This document shows positions 10,876 to 21,054 of a DNA stretch of 64,000 nt, piece after piece (position 1 is the first letter of the stretch; each line of letters opens with the position of its first letter). The notes beneath the pieces are model-generated. The model saw only the letters and a list, made by a program, of their open reading frames with translations, had not been told where the DNA came from and did no database searches. Source of the DNA: Mixophyes australis (Eukaryota > Chordata > Amphibia > Anura > Limnodynastidae). The translations under genes and the position numbers were made by a program. Where the stretch lies: assembly GCA_036250195.1 (NCBI GenBank), contig JAVHZZ010000005.1:178915448-178979447 (forward strand), in the 5' to 3' direction.

Positions 10876-12055
10876 GGCTGTAGCTTAAACCTACGATTTT
10901 CATGCACATTAAATATGACTCTCTGTCAGTCCCAATATATCTAAGGATACATTTTTTTTAAAAAACAGAGCAAATCTTTTTTTTTCTATTTCACAATAGG
11001 CTAAACCTTTAGAATGTCCAAAATACAGAAAGTGCTTCCTGAAGAAAATGCCCTGACATTTGTATATGTTTTATCAGATGTGGTAGTACAATGAGACTGG
11101 ACACTGATACATTTAGCTATAAATATTATTCATAAAAACATCTGCTTGGGTGGATGGAATCAATTGAATGTATTGAAAACACTTAGGGGCCAAAGTTGAA
11201 TCTAGGAGTAGAGAGCACCCCAGGCAAACTGCAGGATGCAAACAGAGTTTCTCTGTCACCAGCTGGCATCGTAGTGAAACTCTCTTGCCAAGTGTAAGCG
11301 ATCTCTTTCAAAGAGAAGAAGAAGGGACAAACATAAATTAGTAATTTGGGGTTAATTGGAAACTGAGACAGGCGACCACCTCCAGAGCCCAAAATACCAT
11401 TGAAAAAAAAAAGGACTGAGGGTTTTTCGGGCTAATGAAATGAAAACTGTTGTGGCTTTCTTTGTTACCACTCCACCATTAGCAGACAGGCTAATTCATT
11501 GAAATGGAACAAATTAACCACAGGAACAACACTTGTATAGTTTAGTTGTGGATCCCATGTCTGGGTAGTTTTAATCCTTTAAATTAATTATGATAACCAC
11601 TGATGTGTAGTACAGCCGAGCAACAGTATACAAGTAATGCACTAACCGATCCTGCAATAACATTGCAACCCATTTTGGTTACCTAAACAAGGTGGTGCTC
11701 AAGAAGGAATGTGCATTATCTAACCAATTTCAATGTGGACACACTTCAATGACATTTTTTTGTACAACTAATTAGATGCAGTAATCATTTTTATGCTACA
11801 TTTTTATGAAATAAAATATGAAATTTTAAATGATAGGTTGCATTCTCACAAATATCAATTTAGTTAGCAAATATCCCAAGGTGGAACCTAATTTTGCTTA
11901 ATATAGGCAGAACTGTATGGATATTGTTTATACAATTTATTTGAATTTAAAGATACACATAAATGTCTAATAGACTTAGCCGTCAATGGATAGATCTGCC
12001 TCTGAAGATGTAAACATATAGACATATAAATCCCCAAAACCAACTAAAGGCAGCA
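10876..12055. other. Unassigned DNA
   Basis: Nothing beyond short A/T runs was recognised. A 69-codon minus frame at 11183-11392 lacks splice context and homology. Confidence 0.5.
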
Positions 12056-12345
12056 AATATGCACCTGAACAAACCATGTTGCAATGCAAAGGGCACAAAT
12101 GCATTTTTCTTGCATGCAGAGAAAATACTGCCTGATTTTGCATACGGCACAAAAGTTCCGGCTGTCCTGCTTTATTTTAACACTACAATTTGCAGTTAGA
12201 CTAGGACACGTCCCCTCCCAAATATAAATTTCTCCACACACTTTTAAATGTACCCCCTCTGCAGTGAAAAATGGTTTTGTCCAGGCTCAAAATTACAATT
12301 ACCCCTTGTAGGATGATTTACTCCTAACATCTAATGAGGCCCATG
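12056..12345. mobile_element. Diverged relative of MITE family A
   Basis: The left part has 'aaaccatgttgcaatgcaaa', the right part 'aaatggttttgtccagg' and an end 'ctaatgaggccc'. These match the order of family A blocks, but the centre is unrelated and divergence is high. Confidence 0.45.
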
Positions 12346-12803
12346 GTGTTTCTCCATATATAATAATGGGAACAGGGAAAGTGATAGACAAAGGTTAGGA
12401 AGTGATAACACATTGGAGTTTAGTTCTGGTGAAGTAGGGAGACTAATATGTAAGTATTTGTGTATGTTACAGTTTACTGTATTGCATAGTGATAGCTTCT
12501 GTTTTAGTTATTGAGTGTTTGTGTCATGAATGTTAGAAACCGAAGGCAAGTCCTGATCTTATACATTATTCAAGGGTGGTGAATCTGTAAATTTTATACG
12601 CCGAGTAAATTATTCATGAGCTATGTAATGGCAAGTTGCACAATGTAAACATGACCTCAATATGGAAAATGAATACAATTAAGGCATGAAAGAAATGCCA
12701 ACACTTTTTTAATGTAAGGTACACCCCCCCCCCCCAAAAAAAAAAAATATGATAGCACGATTATTTGAAAACATTATCCATTTTCTGCTAACTTATGGTT
12801 ATT

Positions 12804-12935
12804 GGGCAGAACAGTGGCTTAGTGGTTAGCACTTCTGCCTCACAGCATGGGGGTCATGAGTTCGATTCCAAAACATGGCCTTATCTGTGTGGAGTTTGTA
12901 TGTTCTCCCCGTGTTTGCGTGGGTTTGCTCCGGTT
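12804..12935 (+). mobile_element. tRNA-derived SINE, 5' part, fused to a MITE half
   Basis: The head contains an A-box-like TGGCTTAGTGGTTAGCA and a B-box-like GAGTTCGATTCC, so it derives from a tRNA. It is followed by the SINE body 'gtgtggagtttgtatgttct'. The tail is missing: at about 12935 the sequence switches abruptly to the second half of MITE family A. It is not a functional tRNA gene, since no acceptor stem can be formed. Confidence 0.75.
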
Positions 12936-13132
12936 AGCACACAAATACTTGATAGCTTATTTGTACACTGAAATTGAAAGTTGATATTTATGTGCTAAAT
13001 GAAAAAACAGTCAGTATTTAACTTATGTGCAAAACAGAATACTCATTTTCACCCCTTGCATTGTAACATGGTTTTGTCCAGGAGACTGAAATAAGAAGTT
13101 TCTTGAGTTAACATCCTTAATGAATCAGGCCC
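12936..13132. mobile_element. MITE family A, right half
   Basis: From 'agcacacaaatacttgatag' to the terminus 'ccttaatgaatcaggccc' this matches the right half of the complete copies at 15233 and 33829. The left half is replaced by SINE sequence. Confidence 0.75.
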
Positions 13133-13149
13133 CTGGTGACTAGATGTAG

Positions 13150-13469
13150 AGAGTGCTGTAGATGGAATAATTCATTTGTTCGTTCTGAGACTGAATATTT
13201 CCTTTCAGAGTCACAGAAGCTTACAAAATTCGTAAGGACATGTGGATAGCTATAACAAGGTGGTTAATCAGTGTGACAGGAATGAATGAATAAATACATA
13301 TTGGGCTGTCATTCTCTAAACGACTATAAGACCAGAGGAAGAGCAAAGATCTGAAGGTAAAAGGTGTGTAGTTTGTATGTATGAATCACCTGACTGGTCG
13401 GACCTTCAGTCGTAGGTACAATCGTTGTAGATAACAGATTGGTCAGAAAATTCTCCATTGGTATCTAGC
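13150..13469 (-). mobile_element. PIF/Harbinger-family element fragment
   Basis: This is an inverted copy of the left part of the element at 29030-29830. Shared blocks are 'tttgttcgttctgagactga', 'attcgtaaggacatg' and 'taatcagtgtgac'. The end 'ggtatctagccta' corresponds to the GCTGGGTAC terminus. Confidence 0.6.
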
Positions 13470-14041
13470 CTAAATGAACAATATGAATATGATTGTATGT
13501 ACATTTCTACATTATCTCCTCCTAGACAAACTTAAACATCTCTCAGAATGTTCACAGACATTTCACATCTCTCCTTATCCTGCGGTGCAAATCTTAGAAA
13601 GCAGTTCACATTACACCTGTAGATTGCCCCACATGGTAGGCAGACACAGACCCACTCCCCTAAAGCCACAAATTAAGCCTATTTTAACTACCTGCTGACA
13701 TATTTCTGTGAAAGTCTGTCAATGCCAAAACTGTTCTTTCAGCAGTATTAAGTAATAGAGTAGACCTTAGCAACGTAGAATGTTTCCATCATCATAGAAT
13801 TTCTTTGCTCTTAGTCATTTAATCAACTAGTATGTTTTTAAGACTGTGGGAGGAAACTGGAGGATCCAGAGGAAACCACACAATATATAAACTTATTGAA
13901 GGGTTTCATCTGTAGCTGGCTATTAATGTGTTAAATTGTAAGAAGGAAAACTAAAGTTTTGATGACTCATCCAGGGTCTGTGATGGTGTGTGACCAGAAC
14001 AGTTGTGAATAAAGGTACAACAACAGTTTAAGTCAATTAAG
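13470..14041. other. Unassigned DNA
   Basis: No repeat or gene recognised. The 74-codon plus frame at the left edge has no exon features. Confidence 0.5.
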
Positions 14042-14044
14042 TTA

Positions 14045-14434
14045 TACCACTTTCATATTGCCCCCTTGGCAATATCCCGGGTATATGAACCTGGGATATT
14101 GCTAGGGGACAGAGCCTACCACCCCTACAAATTCCCGGGTCGACCGGGTTCACACTGAACCGGGGTCTGCCCAGGTCTCCATGGCAACATGACAAGAGGA
14201 ACTTGGATTGGCTCCTCTTGTGATGTAAGTTTTTTTCTTTTTCAATAGCTGGGTCTCACCATTCAGACTGCAGGCTACCTGGGTCGGACCTGGAAATAAC
14301 CCTCCAAAAAAACCAGGTCTAATTCCCGGGAATTAGCAGAGGACCTGTTCACATTCAGCCTCGATCCGGGTCATCGGATCTTACCCTGGCAATAACCCGG
14401 GTTTTTAAAGCAATCCTATACTGCAAGTTCTAGC
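14045..14434. mobile_element. Snap-back Harbinger-like element, second copy
   Basis: It starts TACCACTTTCATATTGCCCC, preceded by TTA, and carries the CCCGGG-rich subterminal blocks of the 2518-3302 element. Its right end is more decayed ('cctatactgcaagttctagc') but is followed by TTA at 14435-14437. It is half the length of the first copy and lacks the long AT-rich core. Confidence 0.6.
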
Positions 14435-14620
14435 TTATTATAGCTGTACTCAGTGCCCTGTCAGCATAGCATGGTTCATTTGACCACAAACCTGAGTCCA
14501 GGAGTAAAAGCGATAGCCACACATAGGATGAATACTACAATTATCAAAGACACACTAACTTCACCATCAATTATTCTTTTTTACCCCAGTGTCTCTGGCA
14601 TAAGCGAAGTCACCCTACCT

Positions 14621-14878
14621 CATACTTGCCATACTTCCGCACTTGTCAGAAGGGAAGTATGGGATGGAACGTGGCAACAAAATCACGTCACTGTGGCCCC
14701 ATTCCCTGCTATGCAATGCTGATATTCACGGCATCACATAGTGGGCAGGGTCTGATGACCCAAATCGCCTCATTAAATCCCGCCTCTGCTAGGATCCAGG
14801 AGGGTATCTTCAGGAGTTCGGAAGGACTCCGCAAAATTCGGAAGCCACCCAGACATACTGGGAGAGAAGGCAAGCATG
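14621..14878. mobile_element. hAT-type MITE, CATACTTGCC family
   Basis: Termini are CATACTTGCC and GGCAAGCATG. The flanking 8-mers ccctacct and ccctacat agree at seven of eight positions, as for an aged hAT target duplication. Subterminal 'ggagttcggaaggactccg' blocks are shared with the 1628 and 25386 copies. Confidence 0.65.
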
Positions 14879-14933
14879 CCCTACATCTGCTGTCTTGCTC
14901 TGTTTAATAATAGGCACTGGTAAGAAAATAATT

Positions 14934-15181
14934 TTACCTACTCTCCCAGAATGTCTGGGAGACTCCCAAATTTCTGGGAGTCCTCCCGGTTCCTAACCAC
15001 CCCAATAATAAAATGTCAGGGGCAGGGCTTAAGATGTGATTTGCGCGTCACTGTGACCGCACCCACTACTGTAAGATGTCATAAAATGTGATGGATGTTT
15101 AGGGGGCGTAGTCAAACTATGTGATCCACCAGGGCCTGCCCTACACGCCCACCGTCCTCCTTGTCAGAGTTGGCAAGTATG
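14934..15181. mobile_element. hAT-type MITE, CATACTTGCC family, second adjacent copy
   Basis: Subterminal blocks 'ctcccagaatgtctgggag' and the right terminus GTTGGCAAGTATG identify the family. It lies only 55 bp from the previous copy. The left terminus is diverged or truncated. Confidence 0.6.
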
Positions 15182-15232
15182 AGTAAGAAGAGGCTCATAA
15201 GCTACTCAACATAGTTTGGAAATGCACATCAG

Positions 15233-15630
15233 GGGCCTGATTCATTAAGGATCTTAACTTAAGGAACTTCTTATTTCAGCCTCCTGGACAAAACCATGTT
15301 ACAATGCAAGGGGTGCAAATTAGTATTCTGTCTTGCACATAAGTTAAATACTGACTGTTTTTTCATGTAGAGCACAAATACTTGATAGCTTATTTGTACA
15401 CTGAAATTTAAAGTTGATATTTGTGTGCTACATGAAAAAACAGTCAGTATTTAACTTATGTGCAAAACAGTAAACTAGTTTGCACCCTTTGCATTGTAAC
15501 ATGGTTTTGTCCAGGAGACTGAAATAAGATACCTCTTCATTTAAGATCCTTAATGAATTAGGCCCATGGTTTTGTCCAGGAGACTTAAATAAGAAGTTCC
15601 TTAAGTTAAGATCCTTAATGAATCAGGCCC
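15233..15630. mobile_element. MITE family A, complete copy plus tandem 65-bp terminal duplication
   Basis: 15233-15565 is a full 333-bp copy bounded by GGGCCTGATTCATTAAGG and its inverse. It is followed at 15566-15630 by an extra copy of its last 65 bp, beginning 'atggttttgtccaggagact'. CAG flanks the composite on both sides, as it does the copy at 33829-34161. Confidence 0.8.
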
Positions 15631-16190
15631 CAGGCCTCCTTCTGTTTAAAAACTGGAATAGGGTTTTTCAGTTTTGTCAGCTGAATGTGCACAGCTAAAA
15701 ATGAGCTCCTTCTTGGTTTGGGACAAAATTAGTTTGCCAGAGGTCACAGACTTGTCACAAAAGCCCTACACTACAAAGGCAGAGGAGTAGGTGTAGGTTA
15801 CTTATGCCACTCTTGTGAAAACTGTAATACATTAGATAAAAATGCAATTAAATGTAAATTATGTCTTGTATTTGAAAATAGTCTTTTGTGTTTTGCTAAC
15901 AATTTTTTTTAACAAATTCAGTCACTATTCCAAATTCAAAAGTAATAGATAAGAAAATATATGGTCACACAAGTGCTTACCTTTACACAAGTATATCAAT
16001 TTCTGAATTTCTGTGGCAATTTAAATCTTAACCATTATAAATAACAAACTATTGCATTTTATAGAAATGCCAATATATGTCTGGTCTTTATACAACATGT
16101 TACACATAGTTAGTAAGATTGGAAAAAGATAAAGGTCCGTCAAGTTCAACCATTCCACAACAAGCCCCCAGTGCAGCAGTTACCAATTTA

Positions 16191-16640
16191 GGGGCATATT
16201 TAACAATAATCGGTTATTTGACATGATCATTTTCATTCCCTACTGCAATGATAAGGAATAGTAGACCGAGACCATTTATTAAATGTGTTCTGCCGAAACA
16301 GCAGTCACAATAAATGGTTCTCCCGGCGAACACTATAGTTGACCTATCTCCTATATGTTCACTATCGCAAGTGGCCACCTTTGCCATAGTAACCGGAGGG
16401 GAGAGCAGGAGGATGCAGTGAGAGATCCAAAGATCTTTCTGCTGCAATGATTTCCCCATAGACATCAATGGCTGATGCCATCGGGCACAAGTTGAAAATC
16501 TTTGATTTTCAGAACTTGTTAAATCATGAAAAATAACAGTCCCCAAAGGTTTCTATGGGGACTGCTATTGCTTACGATAACAGTGGGACTGCAACAGATG
16601 ACGGAGATATCTGCTGAGATACGCTAGTAATAAATCAATA
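16191..16640. mobile_element. MITE family B (GGGGCATATTTAA end)
   Basis: It begins GGGGCATATTTAACAATAAT. Its internal block 'gccatcgggcacaag...gaaaatctttgattttcag' recurs at 19228-19275, and its left terminus recurs at 17982. The exact right end was not found. The minus frames inside are not conserved between copies. Confidence 0.5.
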
Positions 16641-16862
16641 GGAAGCTTTGAAAAAATTGCACAATAGCACAATAGACTACACTCATAGGAGGAAAATATA
16701 ACCTGATCCTTAATATCTCCTACCCTAGAGCTACTGATACCATTTCTTACAGAAATGTACCCAATCAATTTTTTTTATCCAGTTAGCGAATTTTCAACAG
16801 CTTAACTACTCTTACATGGTCCTTTATGAAACGTGCTTTAGACAAATCATGATATTGATCTC

Positions 16863-16864
<2 letters not shown>

Positions 16865-16901
<37 letters not shown>

Positions 16902-17185
16902 TAGATTAGATGGATGGATGGATAGATATATATATTATATATGTATGTATATATATCATACTTGCCTACTTTCAGGCAGTGCAGTCGGAGAGGGGCGTGA
17001 CTAGAGGGCGGGGGGGGGGCAGTCAATCGCATCATTTTGACCCCGCCCTCTAGTTACGCCTCTCTCTCCGACTGCACTGCCTGAAAGTAGGCAAGTATGA
17101 TATATATACATCTATATATATATATATATATATGTATATATTTTATTTTCCTCTATAGGGTCATTTTGACCCCATAGATAGATAG

Positions 17186-17216
<31 letters not shown>

Positions 17217-17218
17217 TA
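16865..17218. repeat. (AT)n / (GATA)n microsatellite cluster
   Basis: Runs of AT/TA at 16865-16900, 17105-17135 and 17188-17215, with GATA/GATG steps, flank the palindromic MITE at 16957-17099. Low-complexity peptides such as YIYIYIY in the short frames here come from these runs. Confidence 0.85.
16957..17099. mobile_element. 143-bp near-perfect palindromic hAT MITE
   Basis: CATACTTGCCTACTTTCAGG at the left is matched exactly by CCTGAAAGTAGGCAAGTATG at the right. The pairing continues inwards through 'cagtgcagtcggagag' and 'gagggcgggg', leaving only a short unpaired centre. AT-rich octamers (atatatat / atatatac) flank it. This is the shortest and most symmetrical member of the CATACTTGCC family. 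Confidence 0.85.
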
Positions 17219-17520
17219 TTAGGTCACTTCTAATAAGATTTTCTGCTAAACTAACATAGTTATTATTTCCTCTCCTTATCATTTAATTCTTCCTTTCCTC
17301 TTATGATGTTGCTTAGCTCTGAACCTTTTGAGTTAGCCTATGTCATTCTTGCAATGAAGTTCCCAAAACCATATCCGATATTCAAAATGCAGTTTAACTA
17401 ATGACTTATATAGCAATGATATTTTGTATGTATCACTTGCATTGATCCTCCTTTTTGTACATCCCAGGATTTGATTCACCTTTGCAGTTGCTTCTTGTGT
17501 TTAAGTTATATTTCCTTTTA

Positions 17521-17976
17521 TTTGGTCCTAACATGCATTTGTGTACATATTGGATATCTACAGAAAACTTCAGCAAAATTTGCAAGTAAAGCAATATAAT
17601 TAATACAAGCTGAAGACTACAGTTCTGTTGCTTAGAAAGCAGGAAGTGATATAAATCTACATTTCTTTAAATAGAAAGGGGAAGAACACATCTGTGAATA
17701 CTGAACTAACGCAAACAGTGACTCAGTACAGTAGTATATGTACATGTATAGCTTCCTAAATCTTTTATTTTACTTTTTCATAACAGTGTCCCTCCAATAT
17801 GTATGTTATCTAAATATATATTCATTTGATTTGGCAAGTGAACATGTATATAGCCACTTATGAATAATTTGGACGGCATGACTATAGATTACGATTAGCT
17901 TTAAGGAGCTACATATAATATACAAGTAGTTCCAAAATGAAAAATCATCCTAAAACATTTTTAATTATGATTCTCA
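17521..17976. other. Unassigned AT-rich DNA
   Basis: No feature recognised. Confidence 0.5.
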
Positions 17977-18172
17977 TTTAGGGGCATATTTAAGAATGAT
18001 CGCATAATATGAAAGATAGTTTTCAATCCTCATGCTACATGAAAAAATAGTCAGTATTTAACTTATATGCAAAACAGAAAACTAATTTTCACCTCTTGCA
18101 TTGTAACATGGTTTTGTCCAGGAGACTGAAATAAGAAACGTCTTAACTTAAGTTCCTTAATGAATCAGGCCC
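17977..18172. mobile_element. Chimera: MITE family B terminus joined to right half of MITE family A
   Basis: The first ~50 bp begin GGGGCATATTTAAGAATGAT (family B). At about 18029 the sequence changes to the family A right half, 'atgctacatgaaaaaatag' through the terminus 'ccttaatgaatcaggccc'. As at 12936, exactly the left half of family A is missing. Confidence 0.65.
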
Positions 18173-18637
18173 AAACTGTTACACCACTATGGAGGGCAAG
18201 GTGATGACCTACCAGGGGCATGTTCAGCGCTTCCGAGTGCTGTCTCGCCCCCAGCTCCCCTCAAACACCCCTTCATAAACAGTGTCAGGTACATTGGGCA
18301 CTCAAAAAGGTAGACAGGTCTGTATAGCAAAAACACTTCCCCAGCATCACAGCTTAAATCAAGTTCCCGCAACATTTCCACATATATTCATGGATGCTGC
18401 GAACAGTGTTTCATATCAAGCCACATTTATGTTAGTTTCTTAATATAGAGGATATTTATTTATTATATGCCTAGAATGTAGGTAAGATTGGGAAGAGGAA
18501 TCTTCCATGCTTACACTGAATGCAAATAGTTTATCACCATTACAGTCACAGATATGACATATATATATATATAGGTGTAATTATAGTTGTAGACTTTAAG
18601 GTCTTTCAGTGTCACAAAATTTATGGCCAAAATTATA

Positions 18638-18684
<47 letters not shown>

Positions 18685-18745
18685 AATTGTAAAGCGCTGC
18701 GGAATCTTTTGGCGCTTTATAAATAAATGTTGATGATATATATAT
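18638..18745 (+). mobile_element. (AT)n run and L2/SINE 3' tail
   Basis: About 20 AT repeats are followed by 'tgtaaagcgctgcggaatct' and 'ggcgctttataaataaatg'. This is the common 3' tail of frog L2-type LINEs and the SINEs that share it, ending in a short ATG/AT tail. Confidence 0.6.
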
Positions 18746-18839
18746 AATTCTTTTCACAGTCTTTGGTTTGCTAGAGTAACTAATTCTATGTTTACAGTGC
18801 TGACATGTGTTAGAGTGTCAATATTGGTGATTATTATTT

Positions 18840-19440
18840 TGAAATATGTCTAGTGTTGGTCATACACTCTGTAATACTGCAGTCGGTATTGAGCAGTTGG
18901 CCTGATACTGCAGCACATAAACAGAATGTTACCATGATGTCTAATAGTAATCTGATCAAAACTGATCGGTTCATTATTGGGCACTTTAGTAAATGCCGTC
19001 AGAATGTGACCACTATCGGCCTGGGTGTATAGTCATCTTCTTACGGCACTAACATGCCCCAGTCAAGGCGGAAGTTATACGGCCCAAACTGGACAGGGAA
19101 CTCTGTGCTCAGGCCAAGCAAAAGCATATCTATGTGGCCAAGATTAAATTATGTTTACATGGACCTAACAGAAATGGCAGGAGAGACTGGACAAAGGTCT
19201 CCATTACCCTGGGACTCCCTATAGGCTTCAGCTGGCATTAGCCATCGGGCACAAGCTCTGAAAATCTTTGATTTTAGAAATTTGTTAAACTGTGCAAAAT
19301 AGCAGTCCCCATAGACCATCTATGGAGTTCAAAGAAAAATGCAAAGCAGCAGATATCTACAATATCTACAGCAAATATGAGAACAAAATAGCTACTTATG
19401 GCTCCAATGGCAAGATAAGACCATGTGTGCTCAGCTTTAC
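18840..19440. repeat. Interspersed repeat fragments related to MITE family B
   Basis: 19228-19320 shares 'gccatcgggcacaag' and 'gaaaatctttgatttt' with 16475-16510. Flanking blocks 'ggtcatacactctgtaat' and 'ggcctgggtgtatagtc' look like degraded inverted ends. Boundaries are uncertain. Confidence 0.4.
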
Positions 19441-19539
19441 TTAGATTTTCACTAGGTCACCATCACTGGTTGCCCTCATTACTTTGAACCTAATCAAATT
19501 TAGAAGTACCGCATCTATACAAGACAACCAAACAGAAGA

Positions 19540-19542
19540 TAT

Positions 19543-19600
<58 letters not shown>
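19540..19600. repeat. (AT)n microsatellite
   Basis: Uninterrupted AT dinucleotides over about 60 bp. Confidence 0.95.
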
Positions 19601-19602
<2 letters not shown>

Positions 19603-19984
19603 CATTGCTTTCAACAGATTTATATTTTAAAGCATCTTAAAATAGGCTCCAAATTTCCAAGCTACAGAGCAGGTTTAGGCAATCTGTTAGATCTCCACCT
19701 GTTGCGGAAAACATGTCCCATAAGCGACTACCATAGGATGCTGGGACTAGTAGTTTCAAAAACAGGCAGAGAGCCACAGTGTGTCTGCCACTGTTTTAGA
19801 GGATATGCCTTGTACGTTAGTATCTGTGGTATTATGAGCAGAAAGGCCAGGTGTGGGTGAAAACCGTAATTGCTGGAACGCCGGAATGATTTGTCTCTTT
19901 GCAGCGCCCTCTGCTGCTTGGTGTCTTGAGTGAAGCTTGCATACATCTATATATTACATATATATATATATATATATATCATAG

Positions 19985-20515
19985 CTTTATAATTTAGCCA
20001 CCCATTCCAGCTGCCAGAATTGGGCTCACAGTATCTTAGACAATTAATCCAAGTGGGGCTCAGAGTACCCTAACCATTCATTTCGGCAGCTGTAATGGGG
20101 CTCAGAATACCATAACCATCGATTCTGGCTGCTGGAATGGATGTCTTAGTACCTTAGTCATCCATATCGGGGGTCGGAATGGATGTCTGAGTACCTTAAC
20201 CATCCATTTTGGCACCCGTAATGAATAGGTAAGGTACTCACAGACTCATTCCAGCACCCGTAATGGAGAGCACTGGAACTCTGAGACCCATTCCGTCACC
20301 TGGAATGGAATGTTAAGGTACTGGCAGACCCATTCAGGCAACCGGAATGAATAGCTATAGTACTCTGAAGCCCATTCTGGCACCTGGAATGAATGGCTAA
20401 GGCACTGGCGGACCCATTCCAGCACCCGGATTGGATAGATATGTAACGCTAAGACCCATTCCAGCATGTGGAATAGATGGCTAAAGTACTCACAGACTCA
20501 TTCCAGATAACTATA
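19985..20515. repeat. Diverged minisatellite of CATTCC / GGAATG units, about 55-bp period
   Basis: Units of the form CATTCCAGCACCCGGAATG followed by 'aatggctaaggtactcacag' recur about nine times with many substitutions. On the minus strand the repeat reads open as a peptide with recurring LEWV/PEWV. That is periodicity, not a gene. The array ends in a long (AT)n tract about 250 bp from the PXDC1 exon. Confidence 0.8.
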
Positions 20516-20527
20516 ACGGATAAATAA

Positions 20528-20529
<2 letters not shown>

Positions 20530-20596
<67 letters not shown>
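20530..20596. repeat. (AT)n microsatellite
   Basis: Nearly pure TA dinucleotide run of about 65 bp, adjoining the minisatellite. Confidence 0.95.
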
Positions 20597-20597
<1 letters not shown>

Positions 20598-20798
20598 CAA
20601 TACAAAATGTGGAGTAGTTGTTCCACATATTGCAGAGAACATATTTGTGTAGTATAACAGAATGCGCTACACTGCAAGAGAAGACACTCCAGACACTAAG
20701 CAGCAGGGGACGCTGTAGAGAGCTGACTCATTCCGGCGTTCTGGCATTCCGGCTGTTCCACAATCCGAGAGAGGCCTTGCATACTGACAGTAACCAAC

Positions 20799-21054
20799 CT
20801 TCCAAAAGAGATGACTGTGCCAGCTCCCCACGATCTTCTGGAAAGGATTCAAGCAACCTCTTAAAAAGTCGCCCTAAGTCCGAGTAACTCCTATGCAAGT
20901 ATAAAATATTCCTGTCTGACCACTCAGTCCTGATCTCGAAAAACTCCTCCTCGTCACCTTTCCGGTTTATGATAAGTCTTCTGATCCCGTTCACCCAGCA
21001 GTCCTTAACAAACATGTTCACCAGGGAGGTGCCCTCAAACACGGCCGATGCCAT
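20799..21054 (-). CDS. PXDC1: PXDC1 (PX domain-containing protein 1), first coding exon
   Basis: The minus strand encodes 85 codons plus one base. It starts [15 protein letters not shown] and includes [29 protein letters not shown] and [11 protein letters not shown] recognise this as the N-terminus of vertebrate PXDC1 and the first part of its PX domain; the HRSYSDL stretch is the PX membrane-contact motif region. PX domains generally bind phosphoinositides on endosomal membranes; the specific role of PXDC1 is poorly characterised. The start at 21054 was chosen because the family begins MASAV and the context is strong (A at -3, G at +4). The frame is open 26 codons further upstream (to 21132), but that extension is not PXDC1-like. 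The exon ends GGAAG followed by GTTGGT, a donor giving phase 1. The remaining exons should lie at lower coordinates on this strand; none was recognised, so intron 1 may exceed 20 kb. Confidence 0.93.

Larger units (their letters stand above)
16087..17520 (-). mobile_element. Old CR1 LINE 3' region, fragmented by later insertions
   Basis: Segments align in order with the minus-strand CR1 at 51026-56280: 'agttagtaagattggaaaaa' with 'gtcaagttcaacca' (3' end), 'tacttac'-type blocks near 16785-16860, and 'agctctgaaccttttgag' through 'tttgcagttgcttcttg' at 17310-17500. Divergence is clearly higher than within the 51-56 kb copy. Interruptions are a MITE (16191-16640), (AT)n tracts and a palindromic hAT MITE (16957-17099). 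Confidence 0.55.

Noticed and set aside
16816..17035. Tyr/Ile-repeat frames on both strands
   Set aside because: Translations of (AT)n microsatellite DNA.
20246..20467. 73-codon minus frame with repeated LEWV/PEWV
   Set aside because: Periodicity of the 55-bp minisatellite; no exon borders, and it is downstream of the PXDC1 donor.
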